From assembly GCF_016917755.1 (NCBI RefSeq), contig NZ_CP070326.1, positions 9,362,001 to 9,426,000 on the forward strand: DNA of 64,000 nt, written 5' to 3'. This DNA comes from Streptomyces noursei (lineage in GTDB: Bacteria > Actinomycetota > Actinomycetes > Streptomycetales > Streptomycetaceae). Below, one piece after another: positions 17,913 through 26,427 of this stretch. Position 1 is the first letter of the stretch; each line of letters begins with the position of its first letter. The notes beneath the pieces were generated by a model. It had not been told where the DNA came from. It ran no database searches and worked only from the letters and a program-made list of their open reading frames with translations. Position numbers and translations under genes: made by a program.

Positions 17913-19051
17913 GCGTCGACGTCGGCCTGGTCTGGGACGCCGTGGGGGACATCGCCGGCGGTCGCGGCCTTCTGGAGACCGCGCGCACCGCCGGGCTGGA
18001 CACCTTCCTGGTGTTCGACCACCTGATCAACGTCTTTCCCCGGCAGGCGTGGGACACCGATTTCAGCTACCTGGCGGCGGCGATGCCGACCCCCGACCGG
18101 TGTCTGGACTTCGCCACGGTGCTGGGCAACTTCGCGCCGCAGGCGGGGCCCGTCCGGCTCGCGATCGGGGTCACCGACCCCAACCGCCGGCACCCCGCCG
18201 TGCTGGCCCAGACCGCCCTCACCCTCGCCCACCTCACCGAGCGGGCACCGGTCCTCGGCATCGGCGCGGGCGCCGAGGAGAACCTCCGGCCCTACGGCGT
18301 ACCGCACGACCGCAAGGTGAGCCGGGTCGAGGAGGCGCTGCAGATCCTCCGGATGTTCTTCGACGGCGAGGGGCCGCACGACTTCCGGGGCGAGTTCTTC
18401 ACCCTGGACCAGGCGCTCATGGGCCTGCCCGCGCCCGAGGGCCGCACCCCGCGCATCTGGCTGGGCGGCAACCGCGACCGGATGCTGCGCCTGGCCGGCC
18501 GCTACGCCGACGGGTGGCTCCCGTCGGAGCTGATGACGCCCGACGAGTACGCCCGGCGGCTGGGCGTGGTGCGCGCGGCGGCCGTGGCGGCCGGCCGCGA
18601 CCCCGACGGCGTCGTAGCCGCCGGCGGGGTGCCCATCGTGGTGGCCGAGACCGATGCGGCGGCCCACGCCCTGTTGCGCGCCAAGCCGCTCCGCTTCCTC
18701 GCCCTGCACGCGGGCGCGGAGTCCTGGCGGGCGCACGGGTTCGCACACCCCTTCGGGGAGGACTACCGGGGGCTGGTGGAGCTCCTGCCGCATCGGCTGA
18801 CCCGTGCCGAGGTGGACCGCGCGATGGCGGCGGTCCCCGACGAGCTGGTGGCCGAACAGGTCGTCGTGGGGAGCCGGGAGACCGTGCTGAAGCGGATCGG
18901 GGAACTGCTCGACGCCGGCATGCGGCACCCCATGCTCATTCCGGCCTCGGCGATGGCCTCCCCCGAGGCCGCCGGGTTCACCATCGAGTCCATCGGTTGG
19001 CTCGCCGAGCGGCTGCGGTCGGCGTCCACCTCCGAGGGAGGGGTCGCATGA
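17909..19051 (+). CDS. luciferase-like (LLM) flavin/F420-dependent oxidoreductase
   Basis: A 380-residue TIM-barrel protein of the luciferase-like superfamily. Segments such as FLVFDHLINVFP, APVLGIGAGAEENLRPYG and PRIWLGGNRDRMLRLAGRYADGW match the family, in which cofactor F420 or reduced FMN binds. Members oxidise alcohols, reduce double bonds or monooxygenate. Start and stop overlap both neighbours by 4 bp (ATGA), so translation is coupled to the two StyA-like genes. The precise reaction is unknown; use of F420 versus FMN cannot be settled from sequence alone. Confidence 0.82.
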   Translation: MSVDVGLVWDAVGDIAGGRGLLETARTAGLDTFLVFDHLINVFPRQAWDTDFSYLAAAMPTPDRCLDFATVLGNFAPQAGPVRLAIGVTDPNRRHPAVLAQTALTLAHLTERAPVLGIGAGAEENLRPYGVPHDRKVSRVEEALQILRMFFDGEGPHDFRGEFFTLDQALMGLPAPEGRTPRIWLGGNRDRMLRLAGRYADGWLPSELMTPDEYARRLGVVRAAAVAAGRDPDGVVAAGGVPIVVAETDAAAHALLRAKPLRFLALHAGAESWRAHGFAHPFGEDYRGLVELLPHRLTRAEVDRAMAAVPDELVAEQVVVGSRETVLKRIGELLDAGMRHPMLIPASAMASPEAAGFTIESIGWLAERLRSASTSEGGVA

Positions 19052-20322
19052 CGAGCGTCGGCATCATCGGATCCGGCATATCCGGCGTACAACTCGCTTT
19101 ACGGCTACAGCAGTTGGACATTGCGGCGACGGTCTACTCGACGCAGGACATCGACCAGCTCAAGTCCGGTCGACCGCGCAACTTCCCGGCGCGGTTCGCC
19201 CCCACCCAGGAGCGCGAGCGCCAGCTGGGGGTGTCCGCCTGGGACTTCCCGGACGCGCAGGTGCATCAATGGTCGCTCACCGTGCACACCGACGGGCCCA
19301 CGCTCGCGTTCCCGGCCCGGCTCGCTCCGCCGTCCAGCGTGGTGGACTTCCGGCTGTACCTGCCGCATCTGCTGGGCGAGTTCGTCGCGCGCGGCGGCAC
19401 GCTCGACGTGGGCGAGCCCGCGGTCGAGGACATCGCGCGGCGGCACGATCTGACGGTGGTGGCGAACGGCAGCCGCTCGTTGCGCGAGCTGTTCCCGCCG
19501 GTGCCGGAGCGCTCACCGCACACCACCCCGCAGCGCATCCTGTGCAGCGGGCTGTACTTCGGCATCGACGAGGCGGTGCCGCACTCGCTCGACATCCACT
19601 TCCTGCCGGGGATCGGGGAGATCCTGCGGCTGCCCTTCTTCTCCCCGGCCGGGCGGGCGGACGTGCTCGCCTTCGAAGCGGTGCCCGGCGGTCCACTGGA
19701 GTCGGTCAGCCATCTGGACGCCGACGCCGACCCGGGGGCCTTCCACCGCGCCGTGCTGGACCTCGTCGCGACGTACGCCCCGTCGCTCCGCGAGCGCATC
19801 GACACCGGGGACTTCGCGCTCATCTCGCCGGGGGAGGTCGCCCAGGGCGGGATCACGCCGGTGGTCCGCCGCGGCTGGGCGCGACTGGCCGACGGGCGCT
19901 GCGCGCTGGCGATCGGCGACGCCTGGATCACCAACGATCCGCTCACCGCGCAGGGCGCCAACCTCGGATCGCACTCCGCCTTCGCGCTGGCGGAGCTCAT
20001 CTCGACGGCTCGGGGGCCCTACGACGAGGAGTTCTGCCGGTCCGCCTCCGCCGCGCTCTGGGAGCACGCGCGGCACGTCGTCGAGTGGAGCAACGCCTTC
20101 CTCGACGCGCCCGCGCCGCACGTGGCGGCGCTGTTCGCGCAGGCCGCGGCGGACCGGCGGGTGGCCGACGCGTTCGTCAGCGGGTTCCACGACCCGGTCG
20201 CCATGTGGCGCACGCTCTCCAGCGAGGAGGGCGTGGCGTCCTTCGTGGCCGCCTGCCGGAGCGGGACGCCGGCGGAGCCGAGCCCCGTCGGACCGCACCC
20301 CACCGGTCCACGGCAGGGCTGA
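19048..20322 (+). CDS. styrene-monooxygenase-like FAD monooxygenase (second copy)
   Basis: A 424-residue paralog of the protein at 16674. The glycine loop GSGISG is at residues 8-13 and the flavin-contact stretch GDAWITNDPLTAQGANLGS near 291-309. The two copies share organisation over their full length but differ at many positions, for example in the region after the glycine loop, so they probably act on different substrates or successive steps, or together as a heteromer. The last 20 residues are Pro-rich. A reductase is needed for activity. Confidence 0.85.
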   Translation: MTSVGIIGSGISGVQLALRLQQLDIAATVYSTQDIDQLKSGRPRNFPARFAPTQERERQLGVSAWDFPDAQVHQWSLTVHTDGPTLAFPARLAPPSSVVDFRLYLPHLLGEFVARGGTLDVGEPAVEDIARRHDLTVVANGSRSLRELFPPVPERSPHTTPQRILCSGLYFGIDEAVPHSLDIHFLPGIGEILRLPFFSPAGRADVLAFEAVPGGPLESVSHLDADADPGAFHRAVLDLVATYAPSLRERIDTGDFALISPGEVAQGGITPVVRRGWARLADGRCALAIGDAWITNDPLTAQGANLGSHSAFALAELISTARGPYDEEFCRSASAALWEHARHVVEWSNAFLDAPAPHVAALFAQAAADRRVADAFVSGFHDPVAMWRTLSSEEGVASFVAACRSGTPAEPSPVGPHPTGPRQG

Positions 20323-20337
20323 CCCCGCCCCGGCCTC

Positions 20338-20376
20338 GGTCCCGGTACCGATCCCGATCCCGATCCCGATCCCGAA
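20338..20376 (+). repeat. GATCCC hexanucleotide tandem repeat
   Basis: Four to five copies of the hexamer CGATCC, with imperfect copies at the 5' side, fill the gap between the second StyA-like gene and the cupin gene, just upstream of its ribosome-binding site. Confidence 0.8.
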
Positions 20377-20393
20377 TCGCGACAAGGAGAGCG

Positions 20394-20915
20394 ATGTCAC
20401 TCCCGGACATGACGTACGACGAGAAGGGGCGGCTCATCCCGGAGTCCGAGCAGACCGCGGTCTGGCTGCTCGGCGGGCTGGCGCAGATCCGGGTTCCCGG
20501 CGCGGCGACCCGGAACTCCTTCACCGTCGTCCAGCACACGGGCAACCGCGGCTACACCACGCCGGTGCACGTCCACGACTTCGAGGACGAGATCTTCGTC
20601 GTCCTGGACGGCACCCTGCGCATGGTCTGCGACGGCGAGGAGCAGATCGCCGAGGCGGGCTCGACGATGATCGTCCCGCGGACGATTCCGCACGGCTTCG
20701 TGACGACGTCGCCCAACGCCCGCTTCCTGACCATCCACTCGACGCCGCAGCCCGACCGCAGACCGCAGTTCGACCTGTTCCTGGACGCCGAGATACCGCA
20801 CGCGAAGGCGCTCACGCTGCCCACCAAGGACGTGGGCGGCCCCGACCTCGACCACATCATCGCCCTCGGCTCCCAGTACGGGTACGGCTACGCGGGCCCG
20901 CCGCTGACCCCCTAG
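20394..20915 (+). CDS. cupin-domain protein
   Basis: A 173-residue single-cupin protein. The metal-binding set is visible: HVHDFEDE (first cupin motif with two His and Glu) and PHGF (second-motif His). The family includes quercetin dioxygenase-like and isomerase-like enzymes. Its position between oxygenases suggests it acts on a pathway intermediate, perhaps by dioxygenation, isomerisation or hydrolysis, but nothing in the sequence singles out one reaction. A GGAGAG ribosome-binding site precedes the ATG. Confidence 0.8.
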   Translation: MSLPDMTYDEKGRLIPESEQTAVWLLGGLAQIRVPGAATRNSFTVVQHTGNRGYTTPVHVHDFEDEIFVVLDGTLRMVCDGEEQIAEAGSTMIVPRTIPHGFVTTSPNARFLTIHSTPQPDRRPQFDLFLDAEIPHAKALTLPTKDVGGPDLDHIIALGSQYGYGYAGPPLTP

Positions 20916-20931
20916 GGCGGCACCGCCCCCC

Positions 20932-20958
20932 GACAGACCTGACAGACCCGACAGAAGA
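20932..20958 (+). repeat. three 9-bp GACAGA repeats
   Basis: GACAGACCT, GACAGACCC and GACAGAAGA follow one another just before the MFS gene, overlapping its ribosome-binding region. Confidence 0.65.
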
Positions 20959-20964
20959 GACGCC

Positions 20965-22164
20965 ATGTCGTTGAAGCTCATGACCCTGATGCTGTGCGTG
21001 TTCGGCATCACGACCGGTGAGTTCGTCATCGCCGGCATCCTGCCGGACATCGCGCACGACCTCGTAGTGTCCATCCCCGCCGCCGGCCTGCTGGTCACGG
21101 CGTATGCCATCGGAATGATCGTCGGCGGCCCGGTGATGACCGCGCTGACCGCACGGTTCGCCCGCAAGCCGCTGATCGTGGCCCTGCTCGTGATCGTGGT
21201 CGTCGGGAACCTCGCATCGGGCCTGGCCCCGGTCTACCCCGTGCTGTTCGTGGCACGGATCGTGACCGCGCTGGTGACCGCCACGTTCTTCGCCAACGCG
21301 ATCGTCATCGCGGCCTCGACGGCGCCCGAGGGCAAGCAGGCGTCCACCGTCTCCAAGCTCGTCTTCGGGATGAACCTGTCGATGATGCTGGGGGCGCCGC
21401 TCGGCACCTTCATCGGCAACAACTTCGGCTGGCGGGCCACCTTCTACGCGATCTCGGCGGTCTGCCTGCTGGGCCTGCTGCTCGTGCTGCGGTTCGTACC
21501 GGACGTCGGCAGCTCCACGCCCGGCACGTCCGCCGTCGCCGAGCTGCGGGTGTTCGGCAACCCCAGTCTGCAACTCGCCATCGTCATCACGGCGGTCGCC
21601 AACATGGGGCTGCTGATCGTGTTCACCTACTTCGCACCGCTGCTCACCGACCTCACCGGCTTCGCGGCGGGCACCGTCCCCGTCCTGCTGCTCCTCTACG
21701 GCGTGGGCGCAGCGGTCGGCAACTTCGTCGGCGGCTGGCTGTCCGACCGGGCGTTGATGCCCTCGCAGGTCGGCCTGTTGGGGCTGCTCGCGCTCGGTCT
21801 GGTGGCCATGTGGGCGGTCAGCGGCAACATCGTGCTGACGGCGGTCATGGTGTTCCTGATCGGCGCGATGGGGTTCTCGGTCATCCCGGGGATGCAGACG
21901 CGGGTCCTGAACACCGCCAGCGCCGCCCCGACCCTGGCCATCGCGGTGAACGCCTCCGCGTACCAGCTCGCCGCCGCGCTCGCCGGCTGGCTCGGCGGCC
22001 GGGTCATCGACAGCGGACTGGGGCTGAAGTCCGTCTACCTGACCAGCGCCGCCGTCACCGTCCTGGGCATCCTCCTCAGCTGCTACGCGTGGTTGAGGGA
22101 CCGTACGGCCGCCCGGCCCGGCGCGCAGGAGGAGGCGGCCGGGGCCGGAGCGTCGTCGGCCTGA
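20965..22164 (+). CDS. MFS exporter, drug:H+ antiporter-like
   Basis: A 399-residue, 12-helix MFS protein of the DHA1 (AraJ/CmlR-like) type. The first helix pair reads LCVFGITTGEFVIAGILPDIAHDL, and AYAIGMIVGGPVMTALTARFARKP matches the motif A region of this group. Such proteins export drugs or sugars and are common resistance exporters in antibiotic clusters. Inside the operon it is the likely efflux pump for the isonitrile product or an intermediate. The C-terminal tail is Glu/Ala-rich and short. Confidence 0.87.
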   Translation: MSLKLMTLMLCVFGITTGEFVIAGILPDIAHDLVVSIPAAGLLVTAYAIGMIVGGPVMTALTARFARKPLIVALLVIVVVGNLASGLAPVYPVLFVARIVTALVTATFFANAIVIAASTAPEGKQASTVSKLVFGMNLSMMLGAPLGTFIGNNFGWRATFYAISAVCLLGLLLVLRFVPDVGSSTPGTSAVAELRVFGNPSLQLAIVITAVANMGLLIVFTYFAPLLTDLTGFAAGTVPVLLLLYGVGAAVGNFVGGWLSDRALMPSQVGLLGLLALGLVAMWAVSGNIVLTAVMVFLIGAMGFSVIPGMQTRVLNTASAAPTLAIAVNASAYQLAAALAGWLGGRVIDSGLGLKSVYLTSAAVTVLGILLSCYAWLRDRTAARPGAQEEAAGAGASSA

Positions 22165-22251
22165 GCCCCGCCGGCGGGGCCCGGGCGCGCTCCCACCGGT
22201 CCGACCGGGCCCTGCCGGATCCACCGCACACCGTCACAACGGGAGGAAGCA

Positions 22252-23109
22252 ATGGCTCGTGAGGCCGCCCTGGCCACGGGGGAATGGGCCGAAGCGCACC
22301 TCGGCTCCGACGAGGTGGTCTTCGTCGAGACCGGCAACGAGGACACCGAGTACCGCAAGGGACACCCGCCGGGGACCGTCTGGATCAACTGGAGCGAGTT
22401 CCAGGACGAGGTGCGGCTGGGCGTCGTGGACCGGGCGGCGTTCGAGCGGCTGATGCGCCGGAAGGGCATCCGCGACGAGGACACCGTCGTCGTCCTCTCC
22501 TCGAACTCCAATCTGCTCGCCACGCTCGCCTACTGGTACTTCACCCTCTACGGGCACCGGTCCGTGAAGCTGCTGGACGGCGGACGGCGCAAGTGGGAGT
22601 CGGACGGCCGCCCCCTGACGACGCGGGTACCGGACCGCCCGGGCTCGGAGTACCGGGCCCGGGAGCAGGACGCGTCGGTCCGTGCGCTGCGCGACGACGT
22701 GCTCGCCGGCATCGGGGCCAGGAACATCATCGACGTCCGGGCACCGGAGGAGTACTCCGGTCGCACGTTCGCCCCGGGATTCGCCGGTGCGGCGTTCGCC
22801 CCCGGTCACGATCCCCACGAGGTGGCACAGCGGTCCGGGCACGTGCCCGGCGCGGTCAACCTCCCGTGGGAGGCGGTCGTCGCGGACGACGACACCTTCC
22901 GTTCCCAGGAGGAGCTCGCGCAGCTCTACTCCGGTCTGGACCCGGCCCTCGGCAGCATCACCTACTGCTGGGTCGGGGCCCGCTCGGCGCACTCGTGGTT
23001 CGTGCTGCGGGAGTTGCTGGGCTGGCCGGACGTCAGGAACTACGACGGCTCCTGGGCCGAGTACGGCTCGCTGATCGGGGTGCCGGTCGCGCGCGGTCCC
23101 GAAGGCTGA
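22252..23109 (+). CDS. rhodanese-type sulfurtransferase with unusual active-site loop
   Basis: A 285-residue tandem rhodanese. The N-terminal domain (about 5-125) lacks a catalytic Cys, as expected. The C-terminal domain has the persulfide-forming C239 in TYCWVGARSAHSWF, close to actinobacterial thiosulfate sulfurtransferase (CysA type), which usually reads C-R-I-G-E-R. Here the loop is C-W-V-G-A-R (239-244), so two loop residues differ. Rhodaneses move sulfane sulfur to cyanide or other acceptors. In this operon the acceptor could be the isonitrile (giving an isothiocyanate), another intermediate, or released cyanide (self-protection). The sulfur donor may be the cysteine-desulfurase-like protein encoded two genes later. 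Confidence 0.88.
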   Translation: MAREAALATGEWAEAHLGSDEVVFVETGNEDTEYRKGHPPGTVWINWSEFQDEVRLGVVDRAAFERLMRRKGIRDEDTVVVLSSNSNLLATLAYWYFTLYGHRSVKLLDGGRRKWESDGRPLTTRVPDRPGSEYRAREQDASVRALRDDVLAGIGARNIIDVRAPEEYSGRTFAPGFAGAAFAPGHDPHEVAQRSGHVPGAVNLPWEAVVADDDTFRSQEELAQLYSGLDPALGSITYCWVGARSAHSWFVLRELLGWPDVRNYDGSWAEYGSLIGVPVARGPEG

Positions 23110-23122
23110 CCCCGCTCCCGCC

Positions 23123-23152
23123 CCACATCCACATCCACATCCACATCCACAT
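23123..23152 (+). repeat. CCACAT hexanucleotide tandem repeat (5 copies)
   Basis: Five perfect CCACAT units in the gap between the rhodanese and SDR genes. It is one of several hexamer tracts in this window. Confidence 0.85.
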
Positions 23153-23221
23153 CCGCCAACAGGCATTGCACACCTAGCGGGAAGGAGAAGGGCCGGCCCG
23201 TGCGCACGGCCCACCACGTCG

Positions 23222-24028
23222 ATGAACGGAAACAACAGGACGCCGTCCACCGGGACGACGGAGGCCGACGGCCGGCTGCGGGGCAAGGTCGCCCTGGTGA
23301 CCGGGGCCAGCTCCGGGATCGGCGAGGCCGCGGCCAAGACGCTCGCCGCCCAGGGCGCGAGCGTGGTACTGGCGGCCCGGCGACAGAAGGAACTCGACCG
23401 GGTCGCCGGGGAGATATCCGACGCCGGCGGCACCGCGACGGTCGTACGGACCGACGTGTCCGTCGACGAGGAGGTGGCCGCCGCGGTGCGGGCCGCGGAG
23501 GACCACTACGGCGGGCTGGACATCGCCTTCAATAACGCCGGGGCGATGGGCACCATGGGCCGGGTCGCCGAGCAGCGGCCGGAGGTCTGGGCCGCCGACG
23601 TCGGTACGGTGCTGACCAGCGTCTTCCTGTGCATGCGGCACGAGATCCGGGCCATGGAGCGGCGCGGCGGCGGGACGATCGTCAACAACGCCTCCCAGCT
23701 GGGCATGGTGGGCTTCGGTCTCGGCATCAGTTCCTACGTCGCCGGCAAGCACGGGGTGGTCGGCCTCACCAAGGCCGCCGCGCTGGAGTACGCCGCGCAG
23801 AACATCCGCGTCAACGCCCTCGCGCTGGCCACCGTGGACACCCCCATGTACCGGGAGGGCGTGGGCGGGAACGCGGAGATGGAGCAGATGTTCGTCGGGC
23901 TGCACCCGCTCGGCCGGATCGCCAGCCCGCAGGAGGCGGCCTCCGCCGTGGCCTATCTGGCCGGCGACGAGGCGGGCTTCTTCACCGGCTCCGTACTGGT
24001 CATGGACGGCGGATGGACCGCCCAGTGA
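23222..24028 (+). CDS. classical short-chain dehydrogenase/reductase
   Basis: A 268-residue NAD(P)-dependent SDR with all core motifs: TGASSGIG (cofactor loop), NNAG, the catalytic serine in NNASQ and the YVAGK active site, with the C-terminal VMDGGW. It probably interconverts an alcohol and a ketone, or reduces an imine or an enone, in the operon's pathway. The first 20 residues are an unstructured tail. Its ATG start has AT-rich spacing rather than a strong ribosome-binding site, so an alternative start inside the tail is possible. Confidence 0.85.
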   Translation: MNGNNRTPSTGTTEADGRLRGKVALVTGASSGIGEAAAKTLAAQGASVVLAARRQKELDRVAGEISDAGGTATVVRTDVSVDEEVAAAVRAAEDHYGGLDIAFNNAGAMGTMGRVAEQRPEVWAADVGTVLTSVFLCMRHEIRAMERRGGGTIVNNASQLGMVGFGLGISSYVAGKHGVVGLTKAAALEYAAQNIRVNALALATVDTPMYREGVGGNAEMEQMFVGLHPLGRIASPQEAASAVAYLAGDEAGFFTGSVLVMDGGWTAQ

Positions 24029-24066
24029 CCCGGGCGCCCGGCCACTGACGGAGGAGAGGGCGGGAC

Positions 24067-25488
24067 ATGCTGACCGAACACCCCGCGTCCATCGGGCTCC
24101 ACCACCGCCCCGGCCGCGTTCCGCGGATCGTCGGCTCCGGTCTGACGGTGCCGCTGGTGACCGGCCGACGGGTGCCGTACGTCAATCTCGACCACGCGGC
24201 GAGCACCCCCTGCATGGTCGAGGTGCGCCAGGGGGTGGAACGACTGCTTCCGTGGTACTCCAGCGTGCACCGCGGTGCCGGGTTCGCGTCCCAGGTGAGC
24301 ACCCGGACCTACGAGCGGGCCAGGGACGCGGTGCGACGCTTCGTGGGCGCCGCGCCGGACGCCACGGTGGTGTTCACCCGCAACACCACCGACGCGCTGA
24401 ACCTCCTGGGGCGGGCGGTGCCGCCGCACACCACGGTGTTCCGGTTCGCCGCCGATCACCATGCGGCGCTGCTGGCCTGGCGCGGTTCCCGGGTGTGCCG
24501 ACTGGGGGTGCCCGCCGGTCCCGGGCAGGCGGTCGAGCTGCTGGCCGGGGCGCTGGCGGACGCGCCGCCGGGACCGAGGCTGGTGGTGCTCACCGGGGCG
24601 TCCAACGTCACCGGGGAGCTGTGGCCGGTGGCCGCGCTGGCCGAGGTGGCGGCGGCGCACGGCGCCCGTACGGTGCTGGACGCCGCCCAGTTGGCCGCGC
24701 ACGGGCCGGTGGACCTCGCCGGGTGGGGAGTCGACTGGGTGGCGCTGTCCGGGCACAAGATGTACGCGCCGTTCGGTGCGGGCGCGTTGGTGGGCGCGGC
24801 CGACTGGCTGGCCGAGGCGGATCCCTACCTGGCCGGTGGCGGGGCGAGCGCGCGGGTCACCGCGGACGGCGGGCACGAGACGGTGGTCTGGTCGGGGCTG
24901 CCCCACCGGCACGAGGCCGGCTCCCCGAACGTGGTCGGCGCCCATGCGATGGCCGTCGCCTGCGAGGCGCTGTCGGCGGCCGGCTGGGACGCGATCACCG
25001 CGCACGAGCGGGCCCTGGCGGCCAGGTTGCGGGACGGGCTGGCGCGGATTCCGGGCGTGTGCCGGCTCGGGATGTGGGACGCGGGGTCGCCGGCGGTCGG
25101 CGTCGTGTCGTTCGGCGTCGCGCGCTGCGGCGGTGAGCCGGTCGACCAGCGCCTGGTCGCGACGGCGCTCTCCGCGGAGCACGGCATCGGTGTGCGGGAC
25201 GGGGCCTTCTGCGCCCACCAGGCCGTCCGCGCGCTGCTGTGCCGCGCCCACCCGCACGAGCCGGGTCGGGCGCTGCGGGCCAGCATCGGCCTGGGGACCA
25301 CCGCGGATCACGTCGACCGCCTGCTGTCGGCCCTGGCCGAGCTGGTGGCAGACGGCCCGCGCTGGACCTACCGGAACACGCCGGACGGGTGGTGTCCGGT
25401 GCCCGACCCCCGACCGCTGCCGGATTTCCTGGCGCACCGGGATATCCCGGAGGGCGTCCGACGGGAACAGGAAGGCGTCACACCATGA
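24067..25488 (+). CDS. class V aminotransferase, cysteine desulfurase (SufS)-like
   Basis: A 473-residue PLP enzyme. The PLP-Schiff-base lysine K231 is in SGHKMYAPFG and the early HAAST segment forms part of the active site. A cysteine at the position of the SufS persulfide Cys is kept: C382 in VRDGAFCAH. This supports cysteine desulfurase or a related C-S-lyase chemistry, with a persulfide passed to the rhodanese of the same operon. It is longer than SufS (about 410), with a C-terminal extension. Other class V roles (isopenicillin epimerase-like, kynureninase-like) cannot be excluded. It overlaps the next gene by 4 bp. Confidence 0.82.
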   Translation: MLTEHPASIGLHHRPGRVPRIVGSGLTVPLVTGRRVPYVNLDHAASTPCMVEVRQGVERLLPWYSSVHRGAGFASQVSTRTYERARDAVRRFVGAAPDATVVFTRNTTDALNLLGRAVPPHTTVFRFAADHHAALLAWRGSRVCRLGVPAGPGQAVELLAGALADAPPGPRLVVLTGASNVTGELWPVAALAEVAAAHGARTVLDAAQLAAHGPVDLAGWGVDWVALSGHKMYAPFGAGALVGAADWLAEADPYLAGGGASARVTADGGHETVVWSGLPHRHEAGSPNVVGAHAMAVACEALSAAGWDAITAHERALAARLRDGLARIPGVCRLGMWDAGSPAVGVVSFGVARCGGEPVDQRLVATALSAEHGIGVRDGAFCAHQAVRALLCRAHPHEPGRALRASIGLGTTADHVDRLLSALAELVADGPRWTYRNTPDGWCPVPDPRPLPDFLAHRDIPEGVRREQEGVTP

Positions 25489-26372
25489 ACTCCACCAGGG
25501 AACCGCGCAGGAAATTCGGCGTCATGCTCTATCCCGACCAGCCCTTCCCGGTGCTGGCCGAACGCCTGGGATGGCTGGAGGAGCTGGGGTTCGACCAGGT
25601 CTTCCTGCCGGATCACAGCGCCGACCTCCGGGACCCGCGCCATACCTGGTTCGACAGCTGGACCGTCCTCGCCATGGCCGCGCTGAGCACCCGGCGGATC
25701 AGGATCGGCACGCTCGTCGCGAACCAGATCCTGCGCCCGCCGGCGCAGCTGGCCAAGCAGGCGATCGCGCTGGACCACATGTCGGGCGGTCGGTTCGAAC
25801 TGGGCGTCGGCGCCGGCCTCTTCGCCTGGGACCACCACAGCGTCGGTGGGGTTCCGTGGCCGCCCGGCGAGCGGGTGCGGCGGTTCGCCGACTATCTGGC
25901 CATCGTGGACGGCGTGCTGCGCGGCGGGGTGTTCAGCCACCCCGGTACCCACCTGTGGGCCCGGGACGTGGTGACGGTGCCGGGGTCGTTGCAGTCCCCG
26001 CGCCTGCCGCTCATCGTCGGCGGCCAGTCGCCGACCCTGGTGCGGGTCGCCGCCGAACTCGCGGACGCCTGGAACACCCACGGCCCGCCCGGCGCGACGG
26101 CCGAGGAGGTGCTCCGCATCACGACGGAGCAGAACGCGCGGATCGACCGGCTGGCGTCGGCGGCCGGACGGGACCCGTCGGAGATCCGGCGGGCGTACAC
26201 GATCTTCGGCCCGTGGGACCCGAGAGCCGGGCGCCACGGCTACGAGGAGATCTTCGAGCGCTTCGGCACGGCCGGTGTGACGGAATTCGTCCTCGACTGG
26301 CCCGGCGAGCGGCACGCCGAGGAATTCGCGCGCGTCGCCCGCGAGGTGATTCCGCCGCTGCGCGGCGACTGA
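25485..26372 (+). CDS. second luciferase-like (LLM) oxidoreductase
   Basis: A 295-residue TIM-barrel protein of the luciferase-like superfamily, clearly different from the LLM protein at 17909 (shorter, with GVMLYPDQPFPVL at the start and ELGVGAGLFAWDHHSVGG in the cofactor region). Family members are often FMN- or F420-dependent. With an SsuE-like reductase encoded in the operon, a two-component FMNH2-dependent monooxygenase is plausible, as in SsuD/SsuE. It starts inside the previous stop codon and is followed by the BBE-like gene after 55 bp. Confidence 0.82.
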   Translation: MNSTREPRRKFGVMLYPDQPFPVLAERLGWLEELGFDQVFLPDHSADLRDPRHTWFDSWTVLAMAALSTRRIRIGTLVANQILRPPAQLAKQAIALDHMSGGRFELGVGAGLFAWDHHSVGGVPWPPGERVRRFADYLAIVDGVLRGGVFSHPGTHLWARDVVTVPGSLQSPRLPLIVGGQSPTLVRVAAELADAWNTHGPPGATAEEVLRITTEQNARIDRLASAAGRDPSEIRRAYTIFGPWDPRAGRHGYEEIFERFGTAGVTEFVLDWPGERHAEEFARVAREVIPPLRGD

Positions 26373-26427
26373 AGTGAACGTAACGGGGGCGGACGCCCAG
26401 CAACTCGCGTCTACGAAGGTGACAGCA

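Noticed and set aside
22165..22180. GCCCCGCCGGCGGGGC as terminator after the MFS gene
   Set aside because: It is short, loop-free and lies inside a compact operon; at most weak attenuation.
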